This document shows positions 44,860 to 53,693 of a stretch of 58,223 nt of DNA, in pieces; position 1 is the stretch's first letter; the number at the start of each line of letters is the position of its first letter. The DNA comes from Parvularcula dongshanensis (GTDB lineage: Bacteria; Pseudomonadota; Alphaproteobacteria; Caulobacterales; Parvularculaceae), in the NCBI RefSeq assembly GCF_014199615.1, contig NZ_JACHOB010000008.1:1-58223 (forward strand), read 5' to 3'. A program made the position numbers and the translations under genes. The notes below the pieces were generated by a model. That model did not search any database. It was given only the letters and a program-made list of their open reading frames with translations, and was not told the DNA's origin.

Positions 44860-45900
44860 ATGGGCTTCAGCTTCATTCCCGACGACACGCACGTCCCATT
44901 CACGCGCTTCGCGCTGCCCGCGCAGATCGTCTCCCTTCTAGCGGTGATCGGCGCGGTCGCTGCCCTCTTCGTCTTCGGCCTGAACTTCGGGATCGACTTC
45001 CGAGGCGGCGTCACCGTCGAGGTCGGTCCCGCCGAGGGGGCGGAGTTCAGCGCGAGCGACCTTACCGACGTTCGCCAGGCGGTCGGAACCTTGGATCTCG
45101 GCGACGTCCGGGTGCAGAACATCGGCGGCGGCCTCGGCGACGAGCAAGAGGGCATCGTCGTCTTCGTCGAGGCGCAGGACGGCGAAGCGGCCGCGCCCGA
45201 AGAGGGGCCGGGGCAGGACACAGGCAGCGTCGAAGCCGACGAAGCCGCAGAGCTCGCGCAGCAGCAGGTCGCCGATCAGGTGCGCGGCGTCCTTACCGAG
45301 ACCCTCGGTGAGAACATCAGCTTCCGGCGCGTCGACGTCGTGGGGCCCACCGTTTCGGGCGAGCTCGTCCGGGCGGGGATCGAGGCCCTCGCGCTCGCGA
45401 TCGGTCTGATGCTGGTTTACATCTGGTTCCGCTTCGAGTGGCAGTTCAGCCTCGGGGCCGTCATCGCCCTCTGCCACGACGTGACGCTGACGCTCGGCGT
45501 GTTCGCGCTGATGCAGATCGACTTCACCCTGTCGATCATCGCCGCGCTCCTGACCATCATCGGCTACTCGATGAACGACACGGTCATCGTGTTCGACCGG
45601 ATCAGGGAGAACATGCGCAAGTTCAAGCGGATGCCGCTGCCGGAGCTGATCGACCTGTCGGTCAACCAGACGCTGTCGCGGACCATCATGACCTCGTTCA
45701 CGACGCTGATCGCGCTGTTCGCGCTCTACTTCTTCGGCGGCGAGGTGCTGCGCGGCTTCAGCTTCGCGATCATCTGGGGGATCCTGGTCGGGACCTACTC
45801 CTCGATCTTCATCGCGAGCCCGATCCTGATGCGCACCGGCGTCCGCGACCTTTCGGAGAAGCGGTCCGGTCAGACGACCGAGCCGGTCGCAGCGGAGTAG
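44860..45900 (+). CDS. secF: Protein translocase subunit SecF
   Basis: A 346-residue SecF: FGLNFGIDFRGGVTVEV near 35-51, an Asp/Glu/Gln-rich insert near 95-140, a six-TM arrangement with TIIGYSMNDTVIVFDRIREN near 230-250. The insert (EAQDGEAAAPEEGPGQDTGS) is longer than usual. It follows secD by 9 nt and is followed at once by a GTG-started gene. Confidence 0.96.
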   Translation: MGFSFIPDDTHVPFTRFALPAQIVSLLAVIGAVAALFVFGLNFGIDFRGGVTVEVGPAEGAEFSASDLTDVRQAVGTLDLGDVRVQNIGGGLGDEQEGIVVFVEAQDGEAAAPEEGPGQDTGSVEADEAAELAQQQVADQVRGVLTETLGENISFRRVDVVGPTVSGELVRAGIEALALAIGLMLVYIWFRFEWQFSLGAVIALCHDVTLTLGVFALMQIDFTLSIIAALLTIIGYSMNDTVIVFDRIRENMRKFKRMPLPELIDLSVNQTLSRTIMTSFTTLIALFALYFFGGEVLRGFSFAIIWGILVGTYSSIFIASPILMRTGVRDLSEKRSGQTTEPVAAE

Positions 45901-46653
45901 GTGCGGGCCGACGCCTTCGCGCCGCTGACCCCCGAGGCGGCGGCTAGCCTTCTCGATATGTTGGCGGGGGCCGAGGACTGGCGTCTCCTCCTGCCCTACG
46001 TCGAGGACGAAAAGCGCGGCGGAGCACTGACGCTGCTCGCCTTGGGCGCTGAGCTCGCCAACGCGCCGGCGCGCGCAAGCGAGCCGCCGCTCGCCATGAT
46101 CCGCTTTCAATGGTGGCGCGAGGCGGTGGAGGAGGCCTTCGGCGACACGCAGGTCCGCCGGCATCCGCTTGCCTTGGCGATCGAGACCACGCTCGGCGCT
46201 GCCCCCTCGATGCATTCGCGCCTCCTCTCCCTTGTCGACGGTGCGGAGGCGGTCATCGACGCTGCGCCGCCGCGCACGGTGCAAGAAGCGCTCACCCTCG
46301 CGACCCCGCTCTACGGCCGCCTCGGCGACGCCCTGACCGATTGGCTCGGTGCCAGTGTTACCGCGGGGGCGGGATCGGCTCTCACGCTCCATGCCGTCGC
46401 GACGGCCAAGCTTAGCACGCCGCTGCAGGGGCGGGGATTGCCGCGGGTCGCGGATCTGATCGCTCAGGGCGAAACAGAGGGGCTGGCGCCCCAGATCGAA
46501 GCGCAGCGTAGAGAGATCCGCGGCCTACCCGCCGAAGTCCTGCCAGCTGCGCTGCCGTTCAGCCTTGCGAACGCTTATGCGAAGGGGCGCCGGCCGGGCG
46601 GTTTGGAGAAGCGCGCGCGCTACCTTCGCGTCATGCTGACCGGGCGCTTTTGA
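45901..46653 (+). CDS. Squalene/phytoene synthase-like (NDUFAF6-type) protein
   Basis: A 250-residue all-helical protein of the squalene/phytoene synthase superfamily. Landmarks are DWRLLLPYVEDEKRGGALTL, MIRFQWWREAVEEAF and ALPFSLANAYAKGRRPGG. I see neither of the Asp-rich DxxxD motifs that bind prenyl diphosphate, so it more likely belongs with NDUFAF6-type complex I assembly factors. It has a GTG start directly after the secF stop and overlaps the next gene by 23 nt, tail to tail. Confidence 0.75.
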   Translation: MRADAFAPLTPEAAASLLDMLAGAEDWRLLLPYVEDEKRGGALTLLALGAELANAPARASEPPLAMIRFQWWREAVEEAFGDTQVRRHPLALAIETTLGAAPSMHSRLLSLVDGAEAVIDAAPPRTVQEALTLATPLYGRLGDALTDWLGASVTAGAGSALTLHAVATAKLSTPLQGRGLPRVADLIAQGETEGLAPQIEAQRREIRGLPAEVLPAALPFSLANAYAKGRRPGGLEKRARYLRVMLTGRF

Positions 46654-47383
46654 CGGCCCGCTTGCCGACGCCCGGAAAGGCGACGACCTCGGCGGCCTGA
46701 CGGTTCGCCGACGGGCAGAGGTCCTTGAGCGGACAAGCCTTGCAGTCCGGCCGCCCCTCGCCGCAGACCGTGCGGCCGAGCCGGGCGAGCCCGCGCCCGA
46801 GGTCGGCGAAGTCCTCCGCACGCCAGCTCGACGGTGCCTTCTCGGCGACGTGGCGGGGCAGGGCGGAGAGAGCCGCAGACGGGCCTGCAAGTCCGAGCCT
46901 GCGGATCGGGCGGGCACCCTCCTTGCCGATCGCGAGGACGGGGCGGCGCAGGTCCGAGAAGCTCAGCGTCGCCGCTGCGATCGACGCGTTCACGCCCGGC
47001 AGCGTTTCGAGCCAACGCGCCGCGGCCTCGGTGCCGAGACGCTGAAGGAAGTCGAGATCGATCGCGCCGCGTTCGTCCTCGATCCGGCGCATGATCGCAG
47101 GCAGCGCCTTCGCCTTCTCGGTCCCGCCGGGCACGCCCACGAGGACCCGCGAGACCTTCTCCTCGGGCGCGTCCCGAAGGTCGGACCAGCGGGGGAAGGT
47201 CGCGCGCAGCCGGTTGTAGACGGCGAGGCCCACTGCGGGCGCAGCCCCCTCCGCGACGACCGAGAAGACGAGCTGACTGAGCGGATCGGTCAGCCGCGCG
47301 GGCCGCGCGGGGTAGAGCGCACGCATCCGTTCCAGGATCTCCGGAAGGCGGTTGTCCACAGCGAAGGTCATCGAGGTCTGCAT
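46631..47383 (-). CDS. Endonuclease III-like protein lacking catalytic residues
   Basis: A 250-residue HhH-GPD/endonuclease III homologue. The C-terminal 4Fe-4S loop C-x6-C-x2-C-x5-C is intact (CGEGRPDCKACPLKDLC). The helix-hairpin-helix reads LPGVNASIAA where active enzymes have LPGVGRKTA, so the catalytic Lys is Ser. The Asp loop VDTHV reads IGKEG, so the catalytic Asp is Gly. The first-domain SAQATD reads SVVAEGAAPA. It may bind DNA without cutting, or be degenerating. The start at 47383 follows a long leader; 47371 is also possible. Confidence 0.75.
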   Translation of the reverse strand: MQTSMTFAVDNRLPEILERMRALYPARPARLTDPLSQLVFSVVAEGAAPAVGLAVYNRLRATFPRWSDLRDAPEEKVSRVLVGVPGGTEKAKALPAIMRRIEDERGAIDLDFLQRLGTEAAARWLETLPGVNASIAAATLSFSDLRRPVLAIGKEGARPIRRLGLAGPSAALSALPRHVAEKAPSSWRAEDFADLGRGLARLGRTVCGEGRPDCKACPLKDLCPSANRQAAEVVAFPGVGKRAVKSARSA

Positions 47384-47531
47384 GGCCCGAATCATGCAGA
47401 ACATTGGGGGAACGGTCAACTATGTTTCGCGTTTGTTCCGCAGCATCGTTCTCTCCGGCGGAACGCTGCGCCCGCCCGTTGTCGAAGCGCCGGCGCCGTA
47501 GCAGGCTGCCATCGTTCGCAAGGAGTCGGGA

Positions 47532-49448
47532 ATGCGTCGAGCGATTTGGACGGTGATGACGGTGGTCGGCCTGACGGGCGGGGGCGCTGCGGCGCAGACG
47601 ACGACCTACCCGGCGAAGGCCTTCTTCGAGACGACGAGCTTCGGCCTCGCCAGTGATCCCTATGCCTTCTCGCCCGATGGCGGCACGCTCCTCGTCAGTT
47701 CGGACGAGAACGGCGTCTTCAACGCCTACGCGGTGGACCTGACGACGGGCGGCAGGGAGGCGCTGACCGAATCCGCGAGCGATGCGAGCTTCGCGGTCAG
47801 CTTCATGCCGAACGGCGGCGGCTTCCTCTACACCGCCGATCAGGGCGGGAACGAGCTGAACCACCTCTACCTCGGCGGCGTTGGCGACGCGCCGCGCGAC
47901 CTGACGCCCGGGGATGAGTTGAAGGCGAGCTTCGTCGGCTGGATCGAGGACGGCGCCGCCTTCGTCGTCTCGACCAACGAGCGGGACCCGCAGTTCTTCG
48001 ACGCCTACCGCTACGATGCCGAGACGTTCGAGCGGAGGATGATGTTCCAGAACGACGAGGGGTTCGCCAGCCTCGTGATCTCGCGGGACGGCAACCTGCT
48101 CGCGGCGACGAAGGAGCGGACCTCCGCGGACAGCGATATCTACCTCGTCGACCTCGCAGATGGCGGCGAGCCGCGCCTGATCACCGAGCATGAGGGGAAC
48201 GTCGCGCACGGCGTCTACGACTTCACGCCGGACGGGGAGAAGCTCGTCTACGCGACGGACGAACACGGCGAGTTCACGCAAGCCTGGACCTACGACGTGC
48301 AGAGCGGGGAGAAGGCGCCGCTGATCGAGGCCGACTGGGACGTCGCCTATGTCGGCTTCTCGCCTTCGGGCCGCTACCGCGTTCACGGCGTCAACGCCGA
48401 CGCTTCGACCGAGGTGACGGTCACGGATCTTCGGACCGGCGAGGCCGTTCCCTTCCCGACCGGCCTGCCGGAGGGCGACGTCGGCTCGGTGCGCTTCTCG
48501 CGGAACGAGCAGCAGATCGCCTTCACGGTGGACTCTTCCCGGTCTCCCTCGGACGTCTTCATCGCCGAGCTCGGCGCCGGTGAGGCCCGGCGTCTGACCG
48601 ACGCGCTGAACCCAGCGATCAACGCCGCCGACCTCGTCGAGGCGGAAGTGGTCCGCTACGAGAGCTATGACGGGCTCGCGATTCCGGCGATCCAGTACAA
48701 GCCGAAGAGCGCGAGCGCCGAGAACCCCGTTCCGGCCATCGTCCTCGTGCATGGCGGCCCGGGCGGGCAGAGCCGGACCGGTTACAGCGCGATGATCCAG
48801 CACCTCGTCAACCACGGCTACGCGGTGCTGGCGGCGAACAACCGCGGCTCGTCGGGGTACGGCAAGACGTTCTATCACATGGACGACCGCAAGCATGGCG
48901 ACGTCGACCTGCGCGACATCGTGGCCGCGCGCGGTTACCTGGAGGGTCTGCCTTGGGTGGACGGCGACAAGGTCGCGGTGATGGGCGGCTCCTATGGCGG
49001 CTACATGACGATGGCGGCGCTCACCTTCCATCCTGAAGCCTTCGACGCGGGCGTGAACATCTTCGGCGTGACGAACTGGGTCAGGACGCTGGAGAGCATT
49101 CCGGCCTGGTGGGGCTCTTTCCGCGAGGCGCTCTACGACGAGATGGGCGACCCCGCGACCGATGCGGAGCGGCACCGGGCGATCAGCCCGCTCTTTCACG
49201 CGGAGAACGTGACGAAACCCGTCCTGATCGTTCAGGGCTCGAACGATCCCCGCGTCCTCCAGGTCGAGAGCGACGAGATGGTCGAGGCGCTGCGCGAGAA
49301 CGGCGTGCCGGTCGAGTACGTCCTGTTCGACGACGAGGGCCACGGCTTCCTCAAGCGGGACAACCGCATCGAGGCGTCCGAAGCCTACCTCGCCTTCCTC
49401 GACCAGTACCTGAAGGGCAAGGGCGAAGAGAGCCGGGAAGGGGACTGA
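47532..49448 (+). CDS. Exported S9-family peptidase
   Basis: A 638-residue prolyl oligopeptidase-like serine peptidase with a signal peptide (1-21). A seven-bladed propeller region (about 30-370) carries repeated DPYAFSPDGGTLL-type strands. The hydrolase domain has the Ser in GGSYGGYMTM, the Asp in QGSNDPRVLQ and the His in DEGHGFLKRDNR. GGPGGQSRTGYSAMIQHL is also conserved. It is related to but clearly different from the copy at 22485. Confidence 0.94.
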   Translation: MRRAIWTVMTVVGLTGGGAAAQTTTYPAKAFFETTSFGLASDPYAFSPDGGTLLVSSDENGVFNAYAVDLTTGGREALTESASDASFAVSFMPNGGGFLYTADQGGNELNHLYLGGVGDAPRDLTPGDELKASFVGWIEDGAAFVVSTNERDPQFFDAYRYDAETFERRMMFQNDEGFASLVISRDGNLLAATKERTSADSDIYLVDLADGGEPRLITEHEGNVAHGVYDFTPDGEKLVYATDEHGEFTQAWTYDVQSGEKAPLIEADWDVAYVGFSPSGRYRVHGVNADASTEVTVTDLRTGEAVPFPTGLPEGDVGSVRFSRNEQQIAFTVDSSRSPSDVFIAELGAGEARRLTDALNPAINAADLVEAEVVRYESYDGLAIPAIQYKPKSASAENPVPAIVLVHGGPGGQSRTGYSAMIQHLVNHGYAVLAANNRGSSGYGKTFYHMDDRKHGDVDLRDIVAARGYLEGLPWVDGDKVAVMGGSYGGYMTMAALTFHPEAFDAGVNIFGVTNWVRTLESIPAWWGSFREALYDEMGDPATDAERHRAISPLFHAENVTKPVLIVQGSNDPRVLQVESDEMVEALRENGVPVEYVLFDDEGHGFLKRDNRIEASEAYLAFLDQYLKGKGEESREGD

Positions 49449-49463
49449 TCGCCGATCGGACGA

Positions 49464-50852
49464 TCAGGCCGCCGCGCGTGCCTGGCCGAGCCAGCCTTCG
49501 AGGTCCTGAAGCGCCCGCGCCGTGATGAGGCGCTTGCGGGCGCGGCCCTTCTCCTTCCCGCGCAGCCGGTTCCCTTCGGGGTCGCGGCTCGGCGCGGCCA
49601 TCTCGGGGAAGAGGCCGAAGTTGACGTTCATCGGCTGGAAGCTGCCCTTGCCGTCACCGATGTGCCCGCCCGTGATGTGACCGTGCAGCGCGCCGAGCGC
49701 GGTCGTCAGCGGCGGCAGGTCCGCCGCGCGGCCTTCGGCCTCCGCGACCGCGAAGCGGCCCGCCAGGAGGCCCATGGCCGCGCTCTCGAGGTAGCCCTCG
49801 ACGCCGGTGATCTGCCCTGCGAAGCGCAGGCGCGGCATCGCCTTCAGGCGAAGCTCCGTGTCCAGAACCTTCGGCGAGTTGAGGAAGGTGTTGCGGTGGA
49901 TGCCGCCGAGCCGCGCGAAGCGCGCGTTCTCGAGCCCCGGGATCAGGCGGAAGACGTCGCCCTGCGCGCCGTATTTCAGCTTCGTCTGGAAGCCGACCAT
50001 GTTGTAGAGGGTGCCGAGGGCGTTGTCCTGGCGCAGCTGAAGGACGGCGTAGGGCCGTTTGCCCGTGCGGGGATCGGTCAGGCCGACGGGCTTCATCGGA
50101 CCGAAGCGGAGCGTGTCCCGGCCGCGCGATGCCATCACTTCGACCGGAAGGCAGCCCTCGAAGTACGGGGTGTCCTTCTCCCACGCCTTGAACTCTGCGG
50201 TGTCGCCTTCGAGGAGAGCGTCGAGGAAGCGGTTATACTCTTCTTCCGAGAACGGAAGGTTGATGTAGTCCTTGCCGGTGCCGCCCGGCCCCGGCTTGTC
50301 GTAGCGGGATTGGTACCAGGCCGTGCCGAAGTCGATCGAGTCCTTGTGGATGACGGGCGCGATGGCGTCGAAGAAGGCGAGCTCTTCCTCGCCCGTCAGG
50401 CCCTTGATGGCCTCTGCGAGCGGCGCCGCCGTGAGGGGCCCGGTCGCGACGATCACGTTGTCCCAGTCTTCGGGCGGAAGGCCTTCGATGACCTCGCGCA
50501 CGATGGTGACGTTGGGGTGGGCGGTGAGCGCCTCGGTCACGTCCTGGGAGAAGCCGTCGCGGTCGACCGCCAGCGCGCCGCCGGCGGGCACCTTGTTCGC
50601 GTCCGCGCAGCGCAGGATGAGGCTGCCCGCGCGGCGCATCTCCTCGTGCAGGAGGCCGACGGCGTTGTTCTCCGCGTCGTCCGAGCGGAAGGAGTTGGAG
50701 CAGACGAGCTCCGCGAAACGGTCCGTCGCGTGCGCCTCCGTACTGCGGACGCCGCGCATCTCGTGAAGGACGACCTCGTGGCCCGCTTCGGCGGCCTGCC
50801 AGGCCGCCTCCGACCCCGCGAGGCCGCCGCCGATGACGTGTATCTTGCTCAT
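49464..50852 (-). CDS. trmFO: tRNA m5U54 methyltransferase (folate/FAD-dependent) TrmFO
   Basis: A 462-residue flavoprotein that methylates U54 of tRNA using methylene-tetrahydrofolate. The FAD motif is [17 protein letters not shown] at 3-19; [20 protein letters not shown] carries the Cys used in flavin linkage; [20 protein letters not shown] and [20 protein letters not shown] follow. Length is normal. The start at 50852 ([10 protein letters not shown]) is chosen over one 9 nt upstream because of alignment. Confidence 0.96.
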   Translation of the reverse strand: MSKIHVIGGGLAGSEAAWQAAEAGHEVVLHEMRGVRSTEAHATDRFAELVCSNSFRSDDAENNAVGLLHEEMRRAGSLILRCADANKVPAGGALAVDRDGFSQDVTEALTAHPNVTIVREVIEGLPPEDWDNVIVATGPLTAAPLAEAIKGLTGEEELAFFDAIAPVIHKDSIDFGTAWYQSRYDKPGPGGTGKDYINLPFSEEEYNRFLDALLEGDTAEFKAWEKDTPYFEGCLPVEVMASRGRDTLRFGPMKPVGLTDPRTGKRPYAVLQLRQDNALGTLYNMVGFQTKLKYGAQGDVFRLIPGLENARFARLGGIHRNTFLNSPKVLDTELRLKAMPRLRFAGQITGVEGYLESAAMGLLAGRFAVAEAEGRAADLPPLTTALGALHGHITGGHIGDGKGSFQPMNVNFGLFPEMAAPSRDPEGNRLRGKEKGRARKRLITARALQDLEGWLGQARAAA

Positions 50853-51552
50853 GGGGGGCACATAGCGAGGGGAGGGCGAGGGCGGAAGGTGGGCAGCCAG
50901 CGTCGTCCTTGATCTCTTTTGTGGCGCTACCGGCGGGCTGACCGCCCGCCTGCTTGAGCGCTGGCTGGCGGCACGGGCCTTCGGCCCCGGGCGCCAGCGG
51001 GCGCGGGGCCAGCGAGACCGGAAGCGAGGCAGCGCTCATCGTCCGCTTGCGCGGTGGTACGATGGTCCGGGGTGTCCCGCGCGCGGCTCGCCGCAGCGAA
51101 GGGTTTGATTTGGAGGTGCTGCGGCGTGAAGGGTCCCACACCGTAGCCTGACGCGCGGTACGGGACCCTCCACGCTCCTCAGCGCGATCCGCCGGGGCCG
51201 TTCTTCAGCTCGCCCGGCGCGTGTCTGGCCTGAGGACGTGGGTAGCATTCCATCTACCAGACGCCTCAGCACGTGGTCCCGCAGCGGCAGGCAGGAGGAA
51301 CGTCAGCTGTCCGCCCCGCCCCGGCCCTGCCGCGACGCGGGGAGAATGGCACGGGCCCAAGGGGGCGGGGATAAGTCGTCGGGCGGTCGCGGCACGCGGC
51401 CGCCATTGGCGACCGCCCTACGGGACGCAGGAGCCGATCGGAGGATCGCGGCGGGCCCTTCGCTGTGGGGGCGAGTTGACCTCAGGGCCGCATCGCCCTT
51501 CGCTGAAAAGCGAAACGCGCCGGCAGACCACGGCGCTTCGGAGGAAACGATC
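50853..51552. other. Gene-free, hairpin-rich stretch
   Basis: About 700 bp without a supported gene. Hairpins seen are GGCGGGC/GCCCGCC at 50932-50950; GCTGGCG...CGCCAGC with inner GGGCC-TTC-GGCCC at 50964-50998; CTGAGG/CCTCAG enclosing GGTAG/CTACC at 51230-51269, with an alternative GTCTGG/CCAGAC helix; and TTCGCT-GAAA-AGCGAA at 51499-51514. The last precedes the VOC gene ribosome site. A non-coding RNA or long regulated leader is possible; no known RNA family core was recognised. Confidence 0.4.
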
Positions 51553-52497
51553 GTGAAGTTCTTACGCGCGCGGCTCGTCGCGCCAGCCATGACGGTGGGA
51601 TTGATGCTTGGGTCAGCGACTGCGCAAACTCCGGAACGTCCGGCCATCACCGGCGTCTCGCACCTCGCCGTCTACGCCGCCGACCCCGACGCGAGCGAAC
51701 GGTTCTACGTCGAGACGCTCGGCGCGACCCGGCGCGCGGATCCCACGGACCCGGACGGGGTACGCTACTACTTCTCTCCGAAGCAGTTCGTGGAAGTCCT
51801 GCCTCTCCCGGCGGAGGCGGGCGAGAAGAACCGCCTCGCCCATGCGGCCTTCGCGACGGAGGACGCCGAGGCCCTGCGCGCCTACCTCGAAGCGAACGAC
51901 GTGAAGGTGCCCGACGGCGTCGAGAAGGCGAGCGACGGCAGCGCCTGGTTCGAGGTCGAAGATCCCGAGGGCACGCCGGTCCGGTTCGTAGAAGCGCCCG
52001 AAACGCTGCCCGACGTGCGCGACAACCCGATATCGAGCCGCGTCATGCATGTCGGCTTCATCGTCCACGACCGCGCGCGGCAGGACGCCTTCTACAAGGA
52101 CGTGCTCGGCTTTCGCGACTATTGGTCCGGCGGGCCCGAAGGCGAGCGGGAGGTCTGGGTTTCCTTACAGGTCCCCGACGGGACGGACTGGGTCGAGTAC
52201 ATGATCGTCGGCGAGCCGGACGGGCACGGCATCCCCGAAGACATGAGCAAAGACACGCTCGGCGTCCTCAACCACTTCGCGCTCGGCGTGCCGAACACGC
52301 GGGACACCTACACGGTCCTGTGGAACGAGGAGCGCCTGGCGGGCCAGGACGAGGTCCCGAAGATCGGGCTCGACGCGAAGTGGCAGCTCAACCTCTACGA
52401 CCCGGACGGCACCCGCGCCGAGTTCATGGAGTTCGCGCCGATTGGCGAGCCCTGCTGCAACCCCTTCAAGGGTGCGCATCCGAGCGCGGACGAGTAG
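51553..52497 (+). CDS. Exported double-VOC-domain protein
   Basis: A 314-residue protein with a signal peptide (about 1-24, ending SATAQ) and two vicinal oxygen chelate domains: first, about 30-155 (GVSHLAVYAADPDASERFYV), second, about 170-300 (MHVGFIVHDRARQDAFYKDV, LNHFALGVPN, EFMEFAPIGEPCCNPFKG). Metal ligands would be His and Glu of these strands. The export signal is unusual for this family. GTG start with GGAGG 8 nt upstream. Substrate unknown. Confidence 0.82.
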   Translation: MKFLRARLVAPAMTVGLMLGSATAQTPERPAITGVSHLAVYAADPDASERFYVETLGATRRADPTDPDGVRYYFSPKQFVEVLPLPAEAGEKNRLAHAAFATEDAEALRAYLEANDVKVPDGVEKASDGSAWFEVEDPEGTPVRFVEAPETLPDVRDNPISSRVMHVGFIVHDRARQDAFYKDVLGFRDYWSGGPEGEREVWVSLQVPDGTDWVEYMIVGEPDGHGIPEDMSKDTLGVLNHFALGVPNTRDTYTVLWNEERLAGQDEVPKIGLDAKWQLNLYDPDGTRAEFMEFAPIGEPCCNPFKGAHPSADE

Positions 52498-52516
52498 GGC
52501 GGGGAGGGCCGCCCTA
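52495..52516 (+). terminator. Hairpin terminator after the VOC gene
   Basis: TAGGGCGG and CCGCCCTA form a perfect 8-bp stem with a GGAGGG loop that starts at the stop codon of the gene. Confidence 0.6.
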
Positions 52517-52523
52517 GGCGCTT

Positions 52524-52714
52524 CTAGCCTCGGCGGCAGCGCCGGTCCCGATGCGCCTCCGAGACCGGAAGCCGCGCCGTCATGCGGCGGGCGCGGCTTC
52601 CGGTCCGGTCGGCGCGGTCGCAGGCCTCGCACGTCCAGACGCGCGCGTCGCGTGCCCCGCCGCGCGCAGGCAACGGCCAAGGCCCGCCAGCGTGTCGTCG
52701 CCGAAGAGCAGCAT
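52524..52714 (-). pseudogene. Mut7-C RNase-domain remnant with internal deletion
   Basis: From ATG 52714 the frame encodes MLLFGDDTLAGLGRCLRAAG, matching the start of Mut7-C/PIN-like proteins (Asp, then LARWLRxxGYDT). A different frame then gives VWTCEACDRADRTGSRARRM, matching their C-terminal zinc-ribbon end (CPxCGRVYWxGSH-RM), and stops at 52524. Around 90 residues of the middle are missing and the two parts are out of frame. It lies 2 nt after the ZIP gene stop. Identification rests on these two segments. Confidence 0.55.
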
Positions 52715-52716
52715 CG

Positions 52717-53460
52717 TCAGCCGGCATAGCCCGCGATGAGCGCGAAGCCGGCGAAGCCGAGCGAGAAGCCCAAAGTGGAGCCCCAGCGCGGCGGGCCGGG
52801 CTCGTCGCCCTCCGGCACCACGTCTTCGATCGTCGCGAGGAGGAGGAGGCCGACGATGCCCGCGAGGACGGCGTTCTGAACCATCTCGGGGCGGCCCTGG
52901 AGGAGCAGGAAGCCCAGAAGCGCACTGACGAGGACGGGTAGGAACATGCCGCCGAGGCCGAGGAGGCGGGTCCTGCGCCGTGCGCCCTCGTGCTTCAGGT
53001 TGGCGTTGGCGGCGTAGCCGCCGGGAACGTTCGCGATCAGCTGCGCCGCGGCCAGGAGGAAACCGAGGTCGAGGGCCACTGCGGACCCTGCGCCGGTGAC
53101 GAGACCGTCGCTGACGAGGTCCGCCCCGATGGCCGCGTAGACCATCCAGGCCTTCGTGCTCGCGCCCTTCGCGCCGCCAACCGCCTTGTGCCGCCTTACC
53201 GCCCGGACCCCGCGAGACAGGGCGACCGACACGCCCGCCCCGATCAGGAAGGCGAGGACGACGCCCCAGCGGGGCACCGAGGGCAGGATCCGCGGCATCA
53301 GGTCGACGCTGATCAGCGCGATGGCGATGCCGGCCGCCGCATGCAGCGCCGTGCCGACGAGCCATCGGGGTGCGTCGGTCCGCTCCGCCAGAAGACCGCC
53401 CGCCATGTTCCCGACGCCGGGAAGAAGGGCGTATGCGAGGACGAGGAGTAGGTCGCTCAT
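52717..53460 (-). CDS. ZIP-family metal transporter
   Basis: A 247-residue membrane protein with about seven hydrophobic segments. Marks of the ZIP family are LPGVGNMAGGLLAERTD, LHAAAGIAIALISVDLMPR, IGADLVSDGLVTGAGSAVAL and ANVPGGYAANANLKHEG. Members import zinc or other divalent metals. The start at MSDLLLVLAYALLPGVG is taken; longer in-frame readings lack any signal. It shares a short divergent region with the DUF2167 gene. Confidence 0.8.
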   Translation of the reverse strand: MSDLLLVLAYALLPGVGNMAGGLLAERTDAPRWLVGTALHAAAGIAIALISVDLMPRILPSVPRWGVVLAFLIGAGVSVALSRGVRAVRRHKAVGGAKGASTKAWMVYAAIGADLVSDGLVTGAGSAVALDLGFLLAAAQLIANVPGGYAANANLKHEGARRRTRLLGLGGMFLPVLVSALLGFLLLQGRPEMVQNAVLAGIVGLLLLATIEDVVPEGDEPGPPRWGSTLGFSLGFAGFALIAGYAG

Positions 53461-53693
53461 GATCCGGCTCCGATTGCCTGCCACTGGGCGTAAGGCGGAA
53501 AAGGGGCGAGCGGTGCGGTCCGGCCTGCGCCTCACCCGGCGGCCTCTTTCGGGCCCTACGTCCCCACACACGGATCGCGGTGCGGTTGGTTCCGCCCCGA
53601 CCTGTGGTTTCCCCCATGTTTGCCAAACTAAAGGTTGTGCTTGCCTCGGCGTTCGCAACCCGTCATTCTCGGCGCGGGAACTGGGGACATTCC

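Noticed and set aside
38025-51376. 17-nt exact match (AGGGGGCGGGGATAAGT) between 38025-38041 (minus) and 51360-51376
   Set aside because: In G+C-rich DNA of this length one such match can arise by chance, and there is no extended similarity around it.
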